From JBFMHD01 sp040752395 [NCBI: Candidatus Hydrogenedentota bacterium] (GTDB taxonomy: Bacteria > JBFMHD01), in contig JBFMHD010000176.1 of assembly GCA_040752395.1 (NCBI GenBank), forward strand, positions 1 through 5,803: a stretch of DNA of 5,803 nt. Reading direction: 5' to 3'. Position numbers and translations under genes: made by a program. A model generated the notes under the pieces. It had not been told where the DNA came from. It was given only the letters and a program-made list of their open reading frames with translations, and did not search any database. This document shows, one piece after another, positions 1 through 5,713 of this stretch (the first letter of the stretch is position 1; every line of letters begins with the position of its first letter).

Positions 1-9
1 AGGCTTGCC

Positions 10-957
10 GTGGGAAACAAGCACCAACAAGGACGCAAGGTGCTTATTATAAAAATCGGGTTCTCAGAGTTTCTTGATAATCGGGTTGAAACAACGATAA
101 GTTTAGGAGACATTTTAAGAAGTACCTGTATTTTACATCTTTTTAGAAACGATGATGTCACTCTTCTAACAGCTAAAGAGGGGCTGATCCTGTTAGAAGG
201 TAACCCTTATATAAAGCGACTCCTTACCTATGATTTAACAACAATTCTCCAACTTCAGGCTGAACATTTTGATATCGTCGTTAATCTTGAAAAAGTGCCT
301 GGTATCTGCGCATTTTGTGATTCTATTACCGCATGGCAAAAATATGGGTTCAGATTTAATGTGATAACAGGTAATATCGAAGCTTATCAGGGAGCAGATA
401 CTGTTCTCTATTTAAGTCAAAGTATGAGATTGAAAAAAAGAACCACAGAATATTACCAGTACTTTTTATTCGATCTTGTTGGTAAGAAATGGAATAAAGA
501 AGAATATATTTTAGGATATAAACCAAAGTCTAAAATAATATATGATATTGGCTTTAATTATGCGGTTGGACCCAAATGGCCATCAAAGGCATGGAGTATT
601 GAAAACTGGAAGCAACTTGAAAAACTCCTGCAGAATAAATATTCGATATGCTGGCAGAAAGGGTTATCAAATCTTGCGGAATATATCGAGTGGCTGAACT
701 CCTGTCGTATCATTATAACAAACGATAGTCTTGGTTTACATCTTGGCCTTTGCTTAAAGAAAAAAATTATAGCTCTTTTTGGTCCTACCTTTGATACAGA
801 AGTTTATATGTATAATTGTGGTATAAAATTACTACCAATGACAAATAGAAAATGTCTTCCCTGTATGCAGCCTTATTGTAAATACAAAATTAATTGTATT
901 GATTTAATAAAACCTGAAAGAGTAGCAACGGCTGTATCTGATATTACAAAAATATAG
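10..957 (+). CDS. Glycosyltransferase family 9 (heptosyltransferase-like) protein
   Basis: This is a probable GT9 glycosyltransferase, a family that transfers sugars (classically ADP-heptose) to lipopolysaccharide or related glycans at the inner face of the cytoplasmic membrane. Seen in the 315-residue product: an N-terminal beta strand KVLIIKIG (10-17); SLGDILRST (31-39), matching the family's LGDxLRxT; IGFNYAVGPKWPSKAW (180-195), the start of the C-terminal Rossmann domain; TNDSLGLHLG (237-246) followed by KKIIALFGPT (251-260), the GT9 signature; and a C-terminal Cys cluster C282, C285, C290, C296 before IKPERV. Two features mark a particular GT9 branch: about 13 residues inserted between KIG and SLGD, and a short, simplified stretch (about 211-235) where other members have a longer loop. 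Start: GTG at 10, with AGG at 1-3 as a possible partial ribosome site; the frame stays open to the window edge, so an upstream start is possible. Donor and acceptor sugars cannot be told. It converges on the transporter gene downstream. Confidence 0.9.
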   Translation: MGNKHQQGRKVLIIKIGFSEFLDNRVETTISLGDILRSTCILHLFRNDDVTLLTAKEGLILLEGNPYIKRLLTYDLTTILQLQAEHFDIVVNLEKVPGICAFCDSITAWQKYGFRFNVITGNIEAYQGADTVLYLSQSMRLKKRTTEYYQYFLFDLVGKKWNKEEYILGYKPKSKIIYDIGFNYAVGPKWPSKAWSIENWKQLEKLLQNKYSICWQKGLSNLAEYIEWLNSCRIIITNDSLGLHLGLCLKKKIIALFGPTFDTEVYMYNCGIKLLPMTNRKCLPCMQPYCKYKINCIDLIKPERVATAVSDITKI

Positions 958-961
958 ATTA

Positions 962-981
962 AAAATTCAAAATTCAAAATT
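962..981. repeat. Tandem heptamer AAAATTC, 2.9 copies
   Basis: Directly after the glycosyltransferase stop codon the 7-mer AAAATTC is repeated at 962-968 and 969-975, with a partial third copy at 976-981. It lies between the gene end and the long hairpin. On the minus strand the T-rich complement could act as a diffuse U-rich tract after that hairpin. It is one of several 7-nt-period repeats in the spacers of this window. Confidence 0.6.
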
Positions 982-982
982 A

Positions 983-1016
983 GAAGTAGTGAGGGTCACA
1001 AGACCCTCACCACTTC
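983..1016 (-). terminator. Long GC-rich hairpin in convergent spacer; terminator-like and part of a dispersed repeat
   Basis: Two 15-nt arms (983-997 and 1002-1016) are complementary except for one A-C mismatch, around the 4-nt loop ACAA. The core arms are GTGAGGGTC and GACCCTCAC. It lies between two converging genes. Read on the minus strand it follows the transporter gene and is followed by TAATTTTGAATTTT, an interrupted T-rich stretch, so it could be an imperfect intrinsic terminator for that gene; in the plus direction no T-run follows. Positions 986-1006 recur in inverted orientation at 4709-4729 (20 of 21 identical), so it may be a REP-like interspersed element rather than a dedicated terminator. 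Confidence 0.55.
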
Positions 1017-1039
1017 GAAAAACGCTGTAACTCTAATAA

Positions 1040-1081
1040 TTCGGGCTACAGGCTACGGACTACAGCCGGCTGGAGCCCGAA
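1040..1081. repeat. GC-rich palindromic block with imperfect 7-nt tandem repeat
   Basis: An 8-bp outer stem (TTCGGGCT at 1040-1047 with AGCCCGAA at 1074-1081) encloses three imperfect heptamers, GGCTACA (1044-1050), GGCTACG (1051-1057) and GACTACA (1058-1064), and a perfect 10-bp palindrome CAGCCGGCTG (1063-1072). It is much richer in G+C than its surroundings. It lies just past the 3' end of the minus-strand transporter gene. On that strand a run of five T (complement of 1018-1022) follows after a gap of about 17 nt, too far for a textbook terminator. Its function is unknown; a repetitive extragenic element or a transcript-end structure are both possible. Confidence 0.5.
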
Positions 1082-1105
1082 GCGATAAACAGGGTTTTAA
1101 GAAAA

Positions 1106-2473
1106 CTAAATAAATGTTAAAATCCAAAATGCAATAGACGTTATAAAAAAATAGACAACAAACACCACAAGTAGCCATCCCATAATTTCCTTGAACTCAA
1201 GTTTGGCAACTGCAAGCATCGCTATCGCCCAGAACGGCTGTATCATATCTGTAAGCATATCGCCCCAGGCATAGGTTATAACTGTCTTCCATAACTCTAT
1301 TCCAAGTTGTTTTGAAGCCGGGATTAAATACGGTGCTGTAACAGCCCATTCAGAACCGCCAGAAGGTATAAGATAATTAAGGCCACCTGCATACCAATAG
1401 ATAATTAAAAGAAACGATTTTGATGAACATATTGTTACAAAAAGTTCTGTAAAAAATGTTGCTAAAGCTGTGAATTTGAATAGCCCGAATATACCTGCAT
1501 AAAAAGGGAACTGTATTATCACACCCCAGACTGTTTTCCCAGCTTCCTCACAAGCTTTAAGAAAACTCCGGGGGCTATAGTGTAAGAGTAACCCGATTAT
1601 CAAAAAAATAAAATTTACTGTATTTAATGTAAGCCCGCCTTTTTCTATAAAAAAATAATTCACAAGCCAGATAATACCAATACAGGAAAAAATCAGATTA
1701 AACCCGGGCCACCAGTTGAGCCACTCTGAAGGTGTAAGTTTTCCTTTTGGTTTCTCAACAGCTTCATAAAGTTTTAATTGTTCTAAAAGTTCTTGTTTTA
1801 AAATAAATGTATTCTCCGGTTTGGGATGCATTCCTGCCATAAGTAAAGAAATGACCACAGTAATTATCAAAGTTAGAATTAAATTAAAAAGAGAGAATAT
1901 GGTCTCTGTTGTTGGAATAACATTTTCCAGGATGTTTGATTTTATAAGAAAATTATCCGGGGTTGCAACAATAAGTGTTGCAGAGCCGGAAAGACCTGAA
2001 TGCCAGGTGCAACCAAGCCCAAGATATGCTGCTGCAATTAGAAGTCTGTAATCCACTTTTGGATTTCTCTTTACTATAAAAAGTGCAAACATTGCAGAAC
2101 CGATCAGACTTAAGCCCCAGTTAAGCCAGGCCAAAATCATAGAAAATAAAGCCATTAAGAGAACTGCTTGATACGGTTTATCAGGGTTAGGGATTGCTGA
2201 GACTCTATCCATAATTCTTCTTACTGGTGGTGAGACAGCAAAGATATAACCAGTCATCATTATAAGACACATCTGCATAGCAAATTCCAAAAGAAACCAG
2301 AACCCATCACCCCACGCTTTTATACTCCCCATTAATGATGTATCTCCCCATATAAGTGCCAGGATAAATGTTACGACACTTAAAATTATTACAATAACAA
2401 AAGAATCCGGCATCCATTTCTGAGTGAACTTTGTGAACTTATCACCAAGTATTCTCAAAAAATCAATAAACAC
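1106..2473 (-). CDS. atoE: AtoE-type short-chain fatty acid transporter
   Basis: This is an integral membrane carrier of the short-chain fatty acid transporter family (AtoE, PF02667), whose E. coli member takes up acetoacetate and short-chain fatty acids. The 455-residue length is close to the roughly 440 of AtoE, and the match is colinear throughout. Seen motifs: KWMPDSFV (19-26), AWGDGFWFLLEFAMQM (53-68), DYRLLIAAAYLGL (141-153), LSGSATLIVATP (161-172), LNTVNFIFLIIGLLLH (283-298), QFPFYAGI (321-328), IPSGGSEW (369-376) and IQPFWA (411-416). Around ten or more hydrophobic segments are visible, with one long hydrophilic loop at about 215-256. The start is GTG at 2473, backed by GGGAG (complement of 2480-2484) six nt upstream. 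It is transcribed divergently from the amino acid dehydrogenase gene. The symbol names the family; the actual substrate is not determined, and no CoA-transferase partner lies in the window. Confidence 0.92.
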   Translation of the reverse strand: MFIDFLRILGDKFTKFTQKWMPDSFVIVIILSVVTFILALIWGDTSLMGSIKAWGDGFWFLLEFAMQMCLIMMTGYIFAVSPPVRRIMDRVSAIPNPDKPYQAVLLMALFSMILAWLNWGLSLIGSAMFALFIVKRNPKVDYRLLIAAAYLGLGCTWHSGLSGSATLIVATPDNFLIKSNILENVIPTTETIFSLFNLILTLIITVVISLLMAGMHPKPENTFILKQELLEQLKLYEAVEKPKGKLTPSEWLNWWPGFNLIFSCIGIIWLVNYFFIEKGGLTLNTVNFIFLIIGLLLHYSPRSFLKACEEAGKTVWGVIIQFPFYAGIFGLFKFTALATFFTELFVTICSSKSFLLIIYWYAGGLNYLIPSGGSEWAVTAPYLIPASKQLGIELWKTVITYAWGDMLTDMIQPFWAIAMLAVAKLEFKEIMGWLLVVFVVYFFITSIAFWILTFI

Positions 2474-2495
2474 GTTTTGCTCCCATTAAAATATC

Positions 2496-2524
2496 AGAAT
2501 AAATAAAAATAGAAAAAGGGTCAA
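2496..2524 (-). promoter_or_regulatory. Candidate sigma70-type promoter for the AtoE-type gene
   Basis: On the minus strand TTGACC (complement of 2519-2524; 5 of 6 to the -35 consensus) and TATTCT (complement of 2496-2501; 4 of 6 to the -10 consensus) are separated by exactly 17 nt. Transcription would begin near 2489, leaving a short leader that includes the GGGAG ribosome site at 2480-2484. Spacing and position are good, but the surroundings are AT-rich, so chance matches to the -10 box are likely. Confidence 0.45.
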
Positions 2525-2568
2525 ACATTTTTTCTTGCTCTATATTATCCAACTTTTGTAATATATAA

Positions 2569-2616
2569 ATGAGAGTAAACCTCACATCTATGTACAGATG
2601 TGGAGGTAAAATATGA
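2569..2616 (+). other. Possible 15-codon leader ORF overlapping the next start codon
   Basis: ATG at 2569 opens a short frame (MRVNLTSMYRCGGKI) that runs through the hairpin at 2579-2607. It stops at TGA 2614-2616, overlapping the dehydrogenase ATG as ATGA. A second in-frame ATG lies at 2590. Ribosomes reading it would melt the hairpin that hides the dehydrogenase ribosome site, so translational coupling is conceivable. Against it: there is no Shine-Dalgarno sequence before 2569 and only a weak, distant GAGAG before 2590, and a frame this short can occur by chance. Confidence 0.2.
2579..2607 (+). promoter_or_regulatory. Hairpin enclosing the Shine-Dalgarno site of the dehydrogenase gene
   Basis: Positions 2579-2589 pair with 2596-2607 to give 11 base pairs with one bulged G (2603) and a 6-nt loop (2590-2595). 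The 3' arm contains GGAGG (2602-2606), the strong ribosome site six nt before ATG 2613. The folded mRNA would therefore mask the site and lower translation until opened by temperature, a ligand or protein, or by translation through the region. The pairing is seen directly; a regulatory role is inferred. Confidence 0.5.
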
Positions 2617-3596
2617 AGACACTAATCCTCAGTCGTAAGGACATAGAAAAACTTATTTCTCCTAAAGAGGCAATTAAAGTTATAGAAAAAGCTTTTTATT
2701 ATTACGGGAAATCTCAAGCTATGATGCCTGAAAAGATTTACCTTAACATCGAAGAATATAACGGTGATTTTAGAGCAATGCCCGGATATATAAAACCGCT
2801 GGGATCTTGCGGCGTAAAATGGGTCTGTTCATATAAAAAAAACCTGAATTTCAAGCTGCCATCCGTTATGGCTGTACTAATCCTTAATTCACCTAAAAAT
2901 GCATATCCTTTATCCATAATGGACGCTACCTATCTTACAAATTTAAGAACAGGGGCAGCTTCAGCTGTTGCTACTAAATATCTTGCAAGAGCCGACGCTG
3001 AAGTTTTGGCTTTTGTTGGTTGCGGTGTTCAGGCAGAATTCCAATTTTGGGTCTTCAAGGAAGTTTTTAAAAGATTAAAGCTGATAAAAATTTATGATAT
3101 AAATTCAACCGCGATGCTAAGCTTTGAGAAAAAAATTAAAATGTCAAAATTCAATGTAGAAACTTCAAAAAATATTGAAGAATGTGTTAAAGATAGTAAT
3201 ATAGTGATTACAACAACCCCTTCAAGAAAACCTATAATAAAATTTTCATATCTGAAAAACGGTATACATATAAATGCTATCGGTGCAGATGCACGCGGAA
3301 AACAGGAACTCGAAATAAAAATCCTTAAAAATGCAAAGATAGTCGTTGATGATTATAAGCAGGCGATGCACAGTGGTGAGATAAATACCGGTGTGAAAAA
3401 GGGTATAATTACCAGAAAAGATATTTATGCAAGTTTAAGTGAAATTATAACCGGTTTAAAGAAAGCTCGGGAGAAAGAGGATGAAATTACTGTTTTTGAT
3501 TCTACGGGTTTAGCAATCCAGGACATAGCTGTTGCAAGTTTTGTCTATAGAAAAGCTAAAAAATTAAAAGTCGGCTTACAGATACAATTGATTTAA
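2613..3596 (+). CDS. Ornithine cyclodeaminase / mu-crystallin family dehydrogenase (possibly alanine dehydrogenase-like)
   Basis: This is a cytosolic NAD(P)-dependent enzyme of the OCD/mu-crystallin family (PF02423, COG2423). Members include ornithine cyclodeaminase, archaeal L-alanine dehydrogenase and ketimine reductases. The 327-residue length is typical. Seen: GDFRAMPGYI (51-60), GVKWV with K69, LRTGAASAVATKYLA (111-125) with the substrate-carboxylate Arg R112, the dinucleotide motif GCGVQAEFQ (136-144) ending in an acidic YD (D162) at strand 2, TTTPSRKPII (200-209), NAIGADARGKQELE (221-234) with the expected catalytic Asp D226, and FDSTGLAIQD (295-304). All key residues are present, so it should be active. 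The substrate cannot be read from sequence: alanine, ornithine or an imino acid are all possible. Start: ATG 2613 with GGAGG six nt upstream, held inside a hairpin. The M28 peptidase gene follows after 7 nt, indicating a shared transcript. Confidence 0.9.
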   Translation: MKTLILSRKDIEKLISPKEAIKVIEKAFYYYGKSQAMMPEKIYLNIEEYNGDFRAMPGYIKPLGSCGVKWVCSYKKNLNFKLPSVMAVLILNSPKNAYPLSIMDATYLTNLRTGAASAVATKYLARADAEVLAFVGCGVQAEFQFWVFKEVFKRLKLIKIYDINSTAMLSFEKKIKMSKFNVETSKNIEECVKDSNIVITTTPSRKPIIKFSYLKNGIHINAIGADARGKQELEIKILKNAKIVVDDYKQAMHSGEINTGVKKGIITRKDIYASLSEIITGLKKAREKEDEITVFDSTGLAIQDIAVASFVYRKAKKLKVGLQIQLI

Positions 3597-3603
3597 CCCA
3601 TTT

Positions 3604-4581
3604 ATGGTAAGAATTATGCGTTTATTGATTTTAATAATACTTATTGTATCATCTATTTGGGGCTGGAAATTCTGGAGTAAATCTTTTAGAAATTCTTTAA
3701 AGTATGAGTCCGAATTAAGTAGACTCCTGAAATCCCATGTGATCACTCTCTCACACCAAATAGGCGATAGAAACGTTTTTTCTATTGATGCATTGAATCA
3801 GTCCGCGGATTACATAACTAAAACTTTTAACTCCATCGGATACAAGACAGAGTTTCAGTATTATACTTGTAGGGGAGCTAAAATAAAAAATATTATTGCG
3901 ACAAAGATCGGTGTTTCGAATCCTTCTTTTATAATAATAGTCGGTGCTCATTACGACACCTGTTTTAATGTAGGTGCTGATGATAACGCAAGCGCTGTTG
4001 CCGCTCTTCTTGAACTTAGCCGGTTTATGTTTAATAAAAAGACTGATAAAACTCTAAAATTCATTGCGTTTGTAAATGAGGAACCACCGTTTTTCAAGAG
4101 TGATAATATGGGCAGTATGGTGTACGCAAAAAAAGCAAAAGAAAAAAATGAGGATATAAAAGCTGCGATAATACTTGAGATGCTCGGGTTTTATAACGAG
4201 AAACCGTTTTCACAGCGCTACCCACCTCTTTTCGGTTTCTTTTTCCCAAGTAAAGCAAATTTTATCGCAGCAATTGGTAATTTTAAATCGCAGTGGCTCG
4301 TTAAAATGGTTGTAAAAAGTTTTAAGAAAGCAACCTCTTTCCCTATTGAATATCTAACAACATTCAGCTTTGTACCAGGCGTCGATTTCTCTGATAACTG
4401 GTCATTCTGGAAAATGGGATACCCTGCTATAATGATTACTGATACAGCATTCTATAGAAATCCCCACTATCACACAAATTCCGATACTTACGAAACGCTT
4501 AATTATGAATACATGGCAGAGATAGTTAAAGGAATAGCCGAGTCATTAATTGACCTTACTTCTGATGCCCCTCCCCTATGA
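3604..4581 (+). CDS. Membrane-anchored M28 family zinc peptidase
   Basis: This is a probable two-zinc aminopeptidase-type enzyme of peptidase family M28 (PF04389), acting outside the cytoplasmic membrane. A hydrophobic stretch at 5-23 (RLLILIILIVSSIWGWKF within it) forms a signal anchor; there is no lipobox Cys. The catalytic domain shows GAHYDT (114-119; zinc ligand H116, D118), GADDNASAVAALLEL (124-138; bridging D126), FVNEEPPFF (156-164; general base E159, ligand E160), ILEMLGFY (190-197; ligand E192) and PHYHTNSDTYETL (287-299; ligand H290). The set of metal ligands is complete. NEEPPFF, MGSMVYA and DNWSFWKMGYPAIMITDTA mark a recognisable bacterial M28 branch. ATG 3604 has no ribosome site; ATG 3616 (MRLL) is an equally good start, loses only four residues and is weakly preceded by GGTAAG. 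Either would rely on coupling to the dehydrogenase ending at 3596. The true peptide or other substrate is unknown. Confidence 0.9.
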   Translation: MVRIMRLLILIILIVSSIWGWKFWSKSFRNSLKYESELSRLLKSHVITLSHQIGDRNVFSIDALNQSADYITKTFNSIGYKTEFQYYTCRGAKIKNIIATKIGVSNPSFIIIVGAHYDTCFNVGADDNASAVAALLELSRFMFNKKTDKTLKFIAFVNEEPPFFKSDNMGSMVYAKKAKEKNEDIKAAIILEMLGFYNEKPFSQRYPPLFGFFFPSKANFIAAIGNFKSQWLVKMVVKSFKKATSFPIEYLTTFSFVPGVDFSDNWSFWKMGYPAIMITDTAFYRNPHYHTNSDTYETLNYEYMAEIVKGIAESLIDLTSDAPPL

Positions 4582-4601
4582 AAAAGTAAAAAGTGAGAAG
4601 T
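4581..4601. repeat. Imperfect tandem heptamer AAAAAGT, three copies
   Basis: Beginning on the last base of the peptidase stop codon, AAAAAGT (4581-4587), AAAAAGT (4588-4594) and GAGAAGT (4595-4601) form a 7-nt-period repeat. No function is evident. It resembles in period, but not in sequence, the repeats at 962-981, 1044-1064 and 4764-4777. Confidence 0.5.
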
Positions 4602-4699
4602 AGCATAATGTATCTTCCAAAAATATAGAAGTGAGCCTTTGTAATAAGCACCTTTAGGTGTGTCTTTAAGATGAGGTATTTATATTATTTTTAAGAGAT

Positions 4700-4745
4700 T
4701 ATTAAAACGGGTCTTGGGACCCTCACTACGTTTAATATATTTTTT
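4700..4745 (+). terminator. Candidate terminator for the dehydrogenase-peptidase operon, built on a partial repeat copy
   Basis: An outer AT-rich stem (4700-4709 with 4729-4737, one bulged A) can close around an inner GGGTC/GACCC stem (4709-4713 with 4718-4722, sharing G4709). Six T follow at 4740-4745. This fits a modest intrinsic terminator about 120 nt after the peptidase stop. The inner sequence is the inverted copy of the element at 986-1006. Stem strength is lower than at the first copy because one GC-rich arm is missing. Confidence 0.4.
4709..4729 (-). repeat. Inverted second copy of the 21-bp spacer element at 986-1006
   Basis: The complement of 4709-4729 matches 986-1006 at 20 of 21 positions; the single difference is in the hairpin loop. 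The match includes GTAGTGAGGGTC and AGACCC. The second copy lacks the far arm (CTCACCACTTC in the first copy), which is replaced by AT-rich sequence. Both copies are intergenic, as expected for an interspersed extragenic palindrome. Confidence 0.65.
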
Positions 4746-4763
4746 CACACGTTCTCAGTTATA

Positions 4764-4777
4764 GAAGCAAGAAGCAA
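4764..4777. repeat. Tandem heptamer GAAGCAA, two copies
   Basis: Two exact copies of GAAGCAA (4764-4770 and 4771-4777) lie about 20 nt before the radical SAM start codon, so they are probably within its leader. They do not provide a ribosome site at a usable distance. The rest of the 214-nt spacer holds a small CACC-TTTA-GGTG hairpin (4649-4660) and nothing else I can assign. Confidence 0.45.
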
Positions 4778-4795
4778 GAGACATTACCTTTTTCT

Positions 4796-5713
4796 ATGTT
4801 TGAAAAATGTAGATTATGTGGGTTTGAATGCGGTGTTAATAGAATAAGAGGAGAGAAAGGAAGATGCAAAGCCGGGTGTGAACTAAAAATAGCTAAATGG
4901 CTGCTGCACTTCGGTGAAGAACCACCTATAAGCGGAAATAATGGTTCAGGCACTATATTTTTTTCCTGTTGTTCCCTTCAATGTGTCTTTTGTCAGAACT
5001 ATCAAATAAGTCAGGAAAGGATGGGAGAATTATATTCTATTGAAGAGTTTGTAAATATAATTTTTAGTCTACAGAATAAAGGGTGCCATAATATTAATCT
5101 TGTATCTCCTACACATTTTACACCTTTGATTAAACAGGGGATTATTAAGGCTAAAAATAATGGCCTTAAAATTCCTGTTGTTTATAATACTAATGGTTTT
5201 GATAGCAGAGAAAATATTAATATGCTTGAAGGCATAGTTGATATTTATCTGCCTGATTTTAAATATTTTAATGATGGTTTCGCATTAAAATATTCTTATG
5301 CAAAAAATTATAGAAAAACCGCTGAAAAATCTATACTTGAAATGTACAGACAGGTCGGTCATCTACAACTGGATCCTGATAAGATAGCTTATAAAGGTAT
5401 ATTAATAAGACATCTGGTATTACCAGATTATATTTCAGGAACTTTTGAGATTTTAAAATGGATTAAAGATAAATTGTCTAAAAAAACTTATATAAGCATT
5501 ATGTCTCAGTATAATCCTGTATATAAAGCAAAAAAATATCCTGAAATAAATAGAACAATAACAAGAGATGAATATGAGAAAGTTATAGAGTTTGCAGCTC
5601 ATTTAGGATTTTCTAATTGTTTTATTCAGGATTATGATAGCCCAGATTATTATCTACCTGATTTTTCTAAAGAAAACCCATTTAATTGGACAACCAGGGT
5701 TCAAAAGAATTAA
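4796..5713 (+). CDS. PflX-type radical SAM protein (COG1313, pyruvate formate-lyase activase-like)
   Basis: This is a cytosolic radical SAM enzyme of the PflX group (COG1313), related to glycyl-radical activating enzymes but of unproven function. Seen in 305 residues: an N-terminal Cys cluster C5, C8, C12, C24 (C-x2-C-x3-C-x11-C) typical of this group, FGEEPPISG (39-47), GSGTIFFS (50-57), then the CxxxCxxC that binds the 4Fe-4S cluster, C59-C63-C66, followed by QNYQIS (67-72). NLVSPTHF (101-108) stands where other radical SAM enzymes have GGE. Also seen are VDIYLPDFKY (148-157), IRHLVLP (204-210), ISIMSQYNP (233-241) and the C-terminal YLPDFSKENPF (286-296). It appears complete. ATG 4796 is the only ATG, GTG or TTG in frame after the stop at 4733-4735, but no Shine-Dalgarno sequence precedes it. 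No glycyl-radical enzyme lies in the window, so its target is unknown. Separate transcription from the upstream operon is likely given the 214-nt gap and terminator-like hairpin. Confidence 0.9.
   Translation: MFEKCRLCGFECGVNRIRGEKGRCKAGCELKIAKWLLHFGEEPPISGNNGSGTIFFSCCSLQCVFCQNYQISQERMGELYSIEEFVNIIFSLQNKGCHNINLVSPTHFTPLIKQGIIKAKNNGLKIPVVYNTNGFDSRENINMLEGIVDIYLPDFKYFNDGFALKYSYAKNYRKTAEKSILEMYRQVGHLQLDPDKIAYKGILIRHLVLPDYISGTFEILKWIKDKLSKKTYISIMSQYNPVYKAKKYPEINRTITRDEYEKVIEFAAHLGFSNCFIQDYDSPDYYLPDFSKENPFNWTTRVQKN

Noticed and set aside
962-1081. A CRISPR array in the convergent spacer
   Set aside because: The repeats are 7 nt long, directly adjacent and of different sequence; there are no regular spacers and no cas genes.
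1821-2051. A 76-codon open frame on the plus strand
   Set aside because: It is antisense to the AtoE-type gene, whose protein matches its family along its whole length; this frame has no recognisable motif or ribosome site.
3751-3951. A 66-codon open frame on the minus strand
   Set aside because: It is antisense to the M28 peptidase, including its GAHYDT motif, and has no protein-like features of its own.
983-4729. A composite mobile element bounded by the inverted repeat pair
   Set aside because: The two copies could frame a 3.7-kb segment, but the genes inside are metabolic, there is no transposase, the second copy is partial and no target-site duplication is visible.
4582-4795. A riboswitch or small RNA in the spacer before the radical SAM gene
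   Set aside because: Only a 4-bp CACC/GGTG hairpin (4649-4660) and the repeat-based hairpin are visible; no conserved riboswitch core was recognised.
4759-4953. A 64-codon open frame on the minus strand
   Set aside because: It mirrors the start of the radical SAM gene, which has clear Cys motifs; its proline- and serine-rich translation is typical of an antisense shadow.
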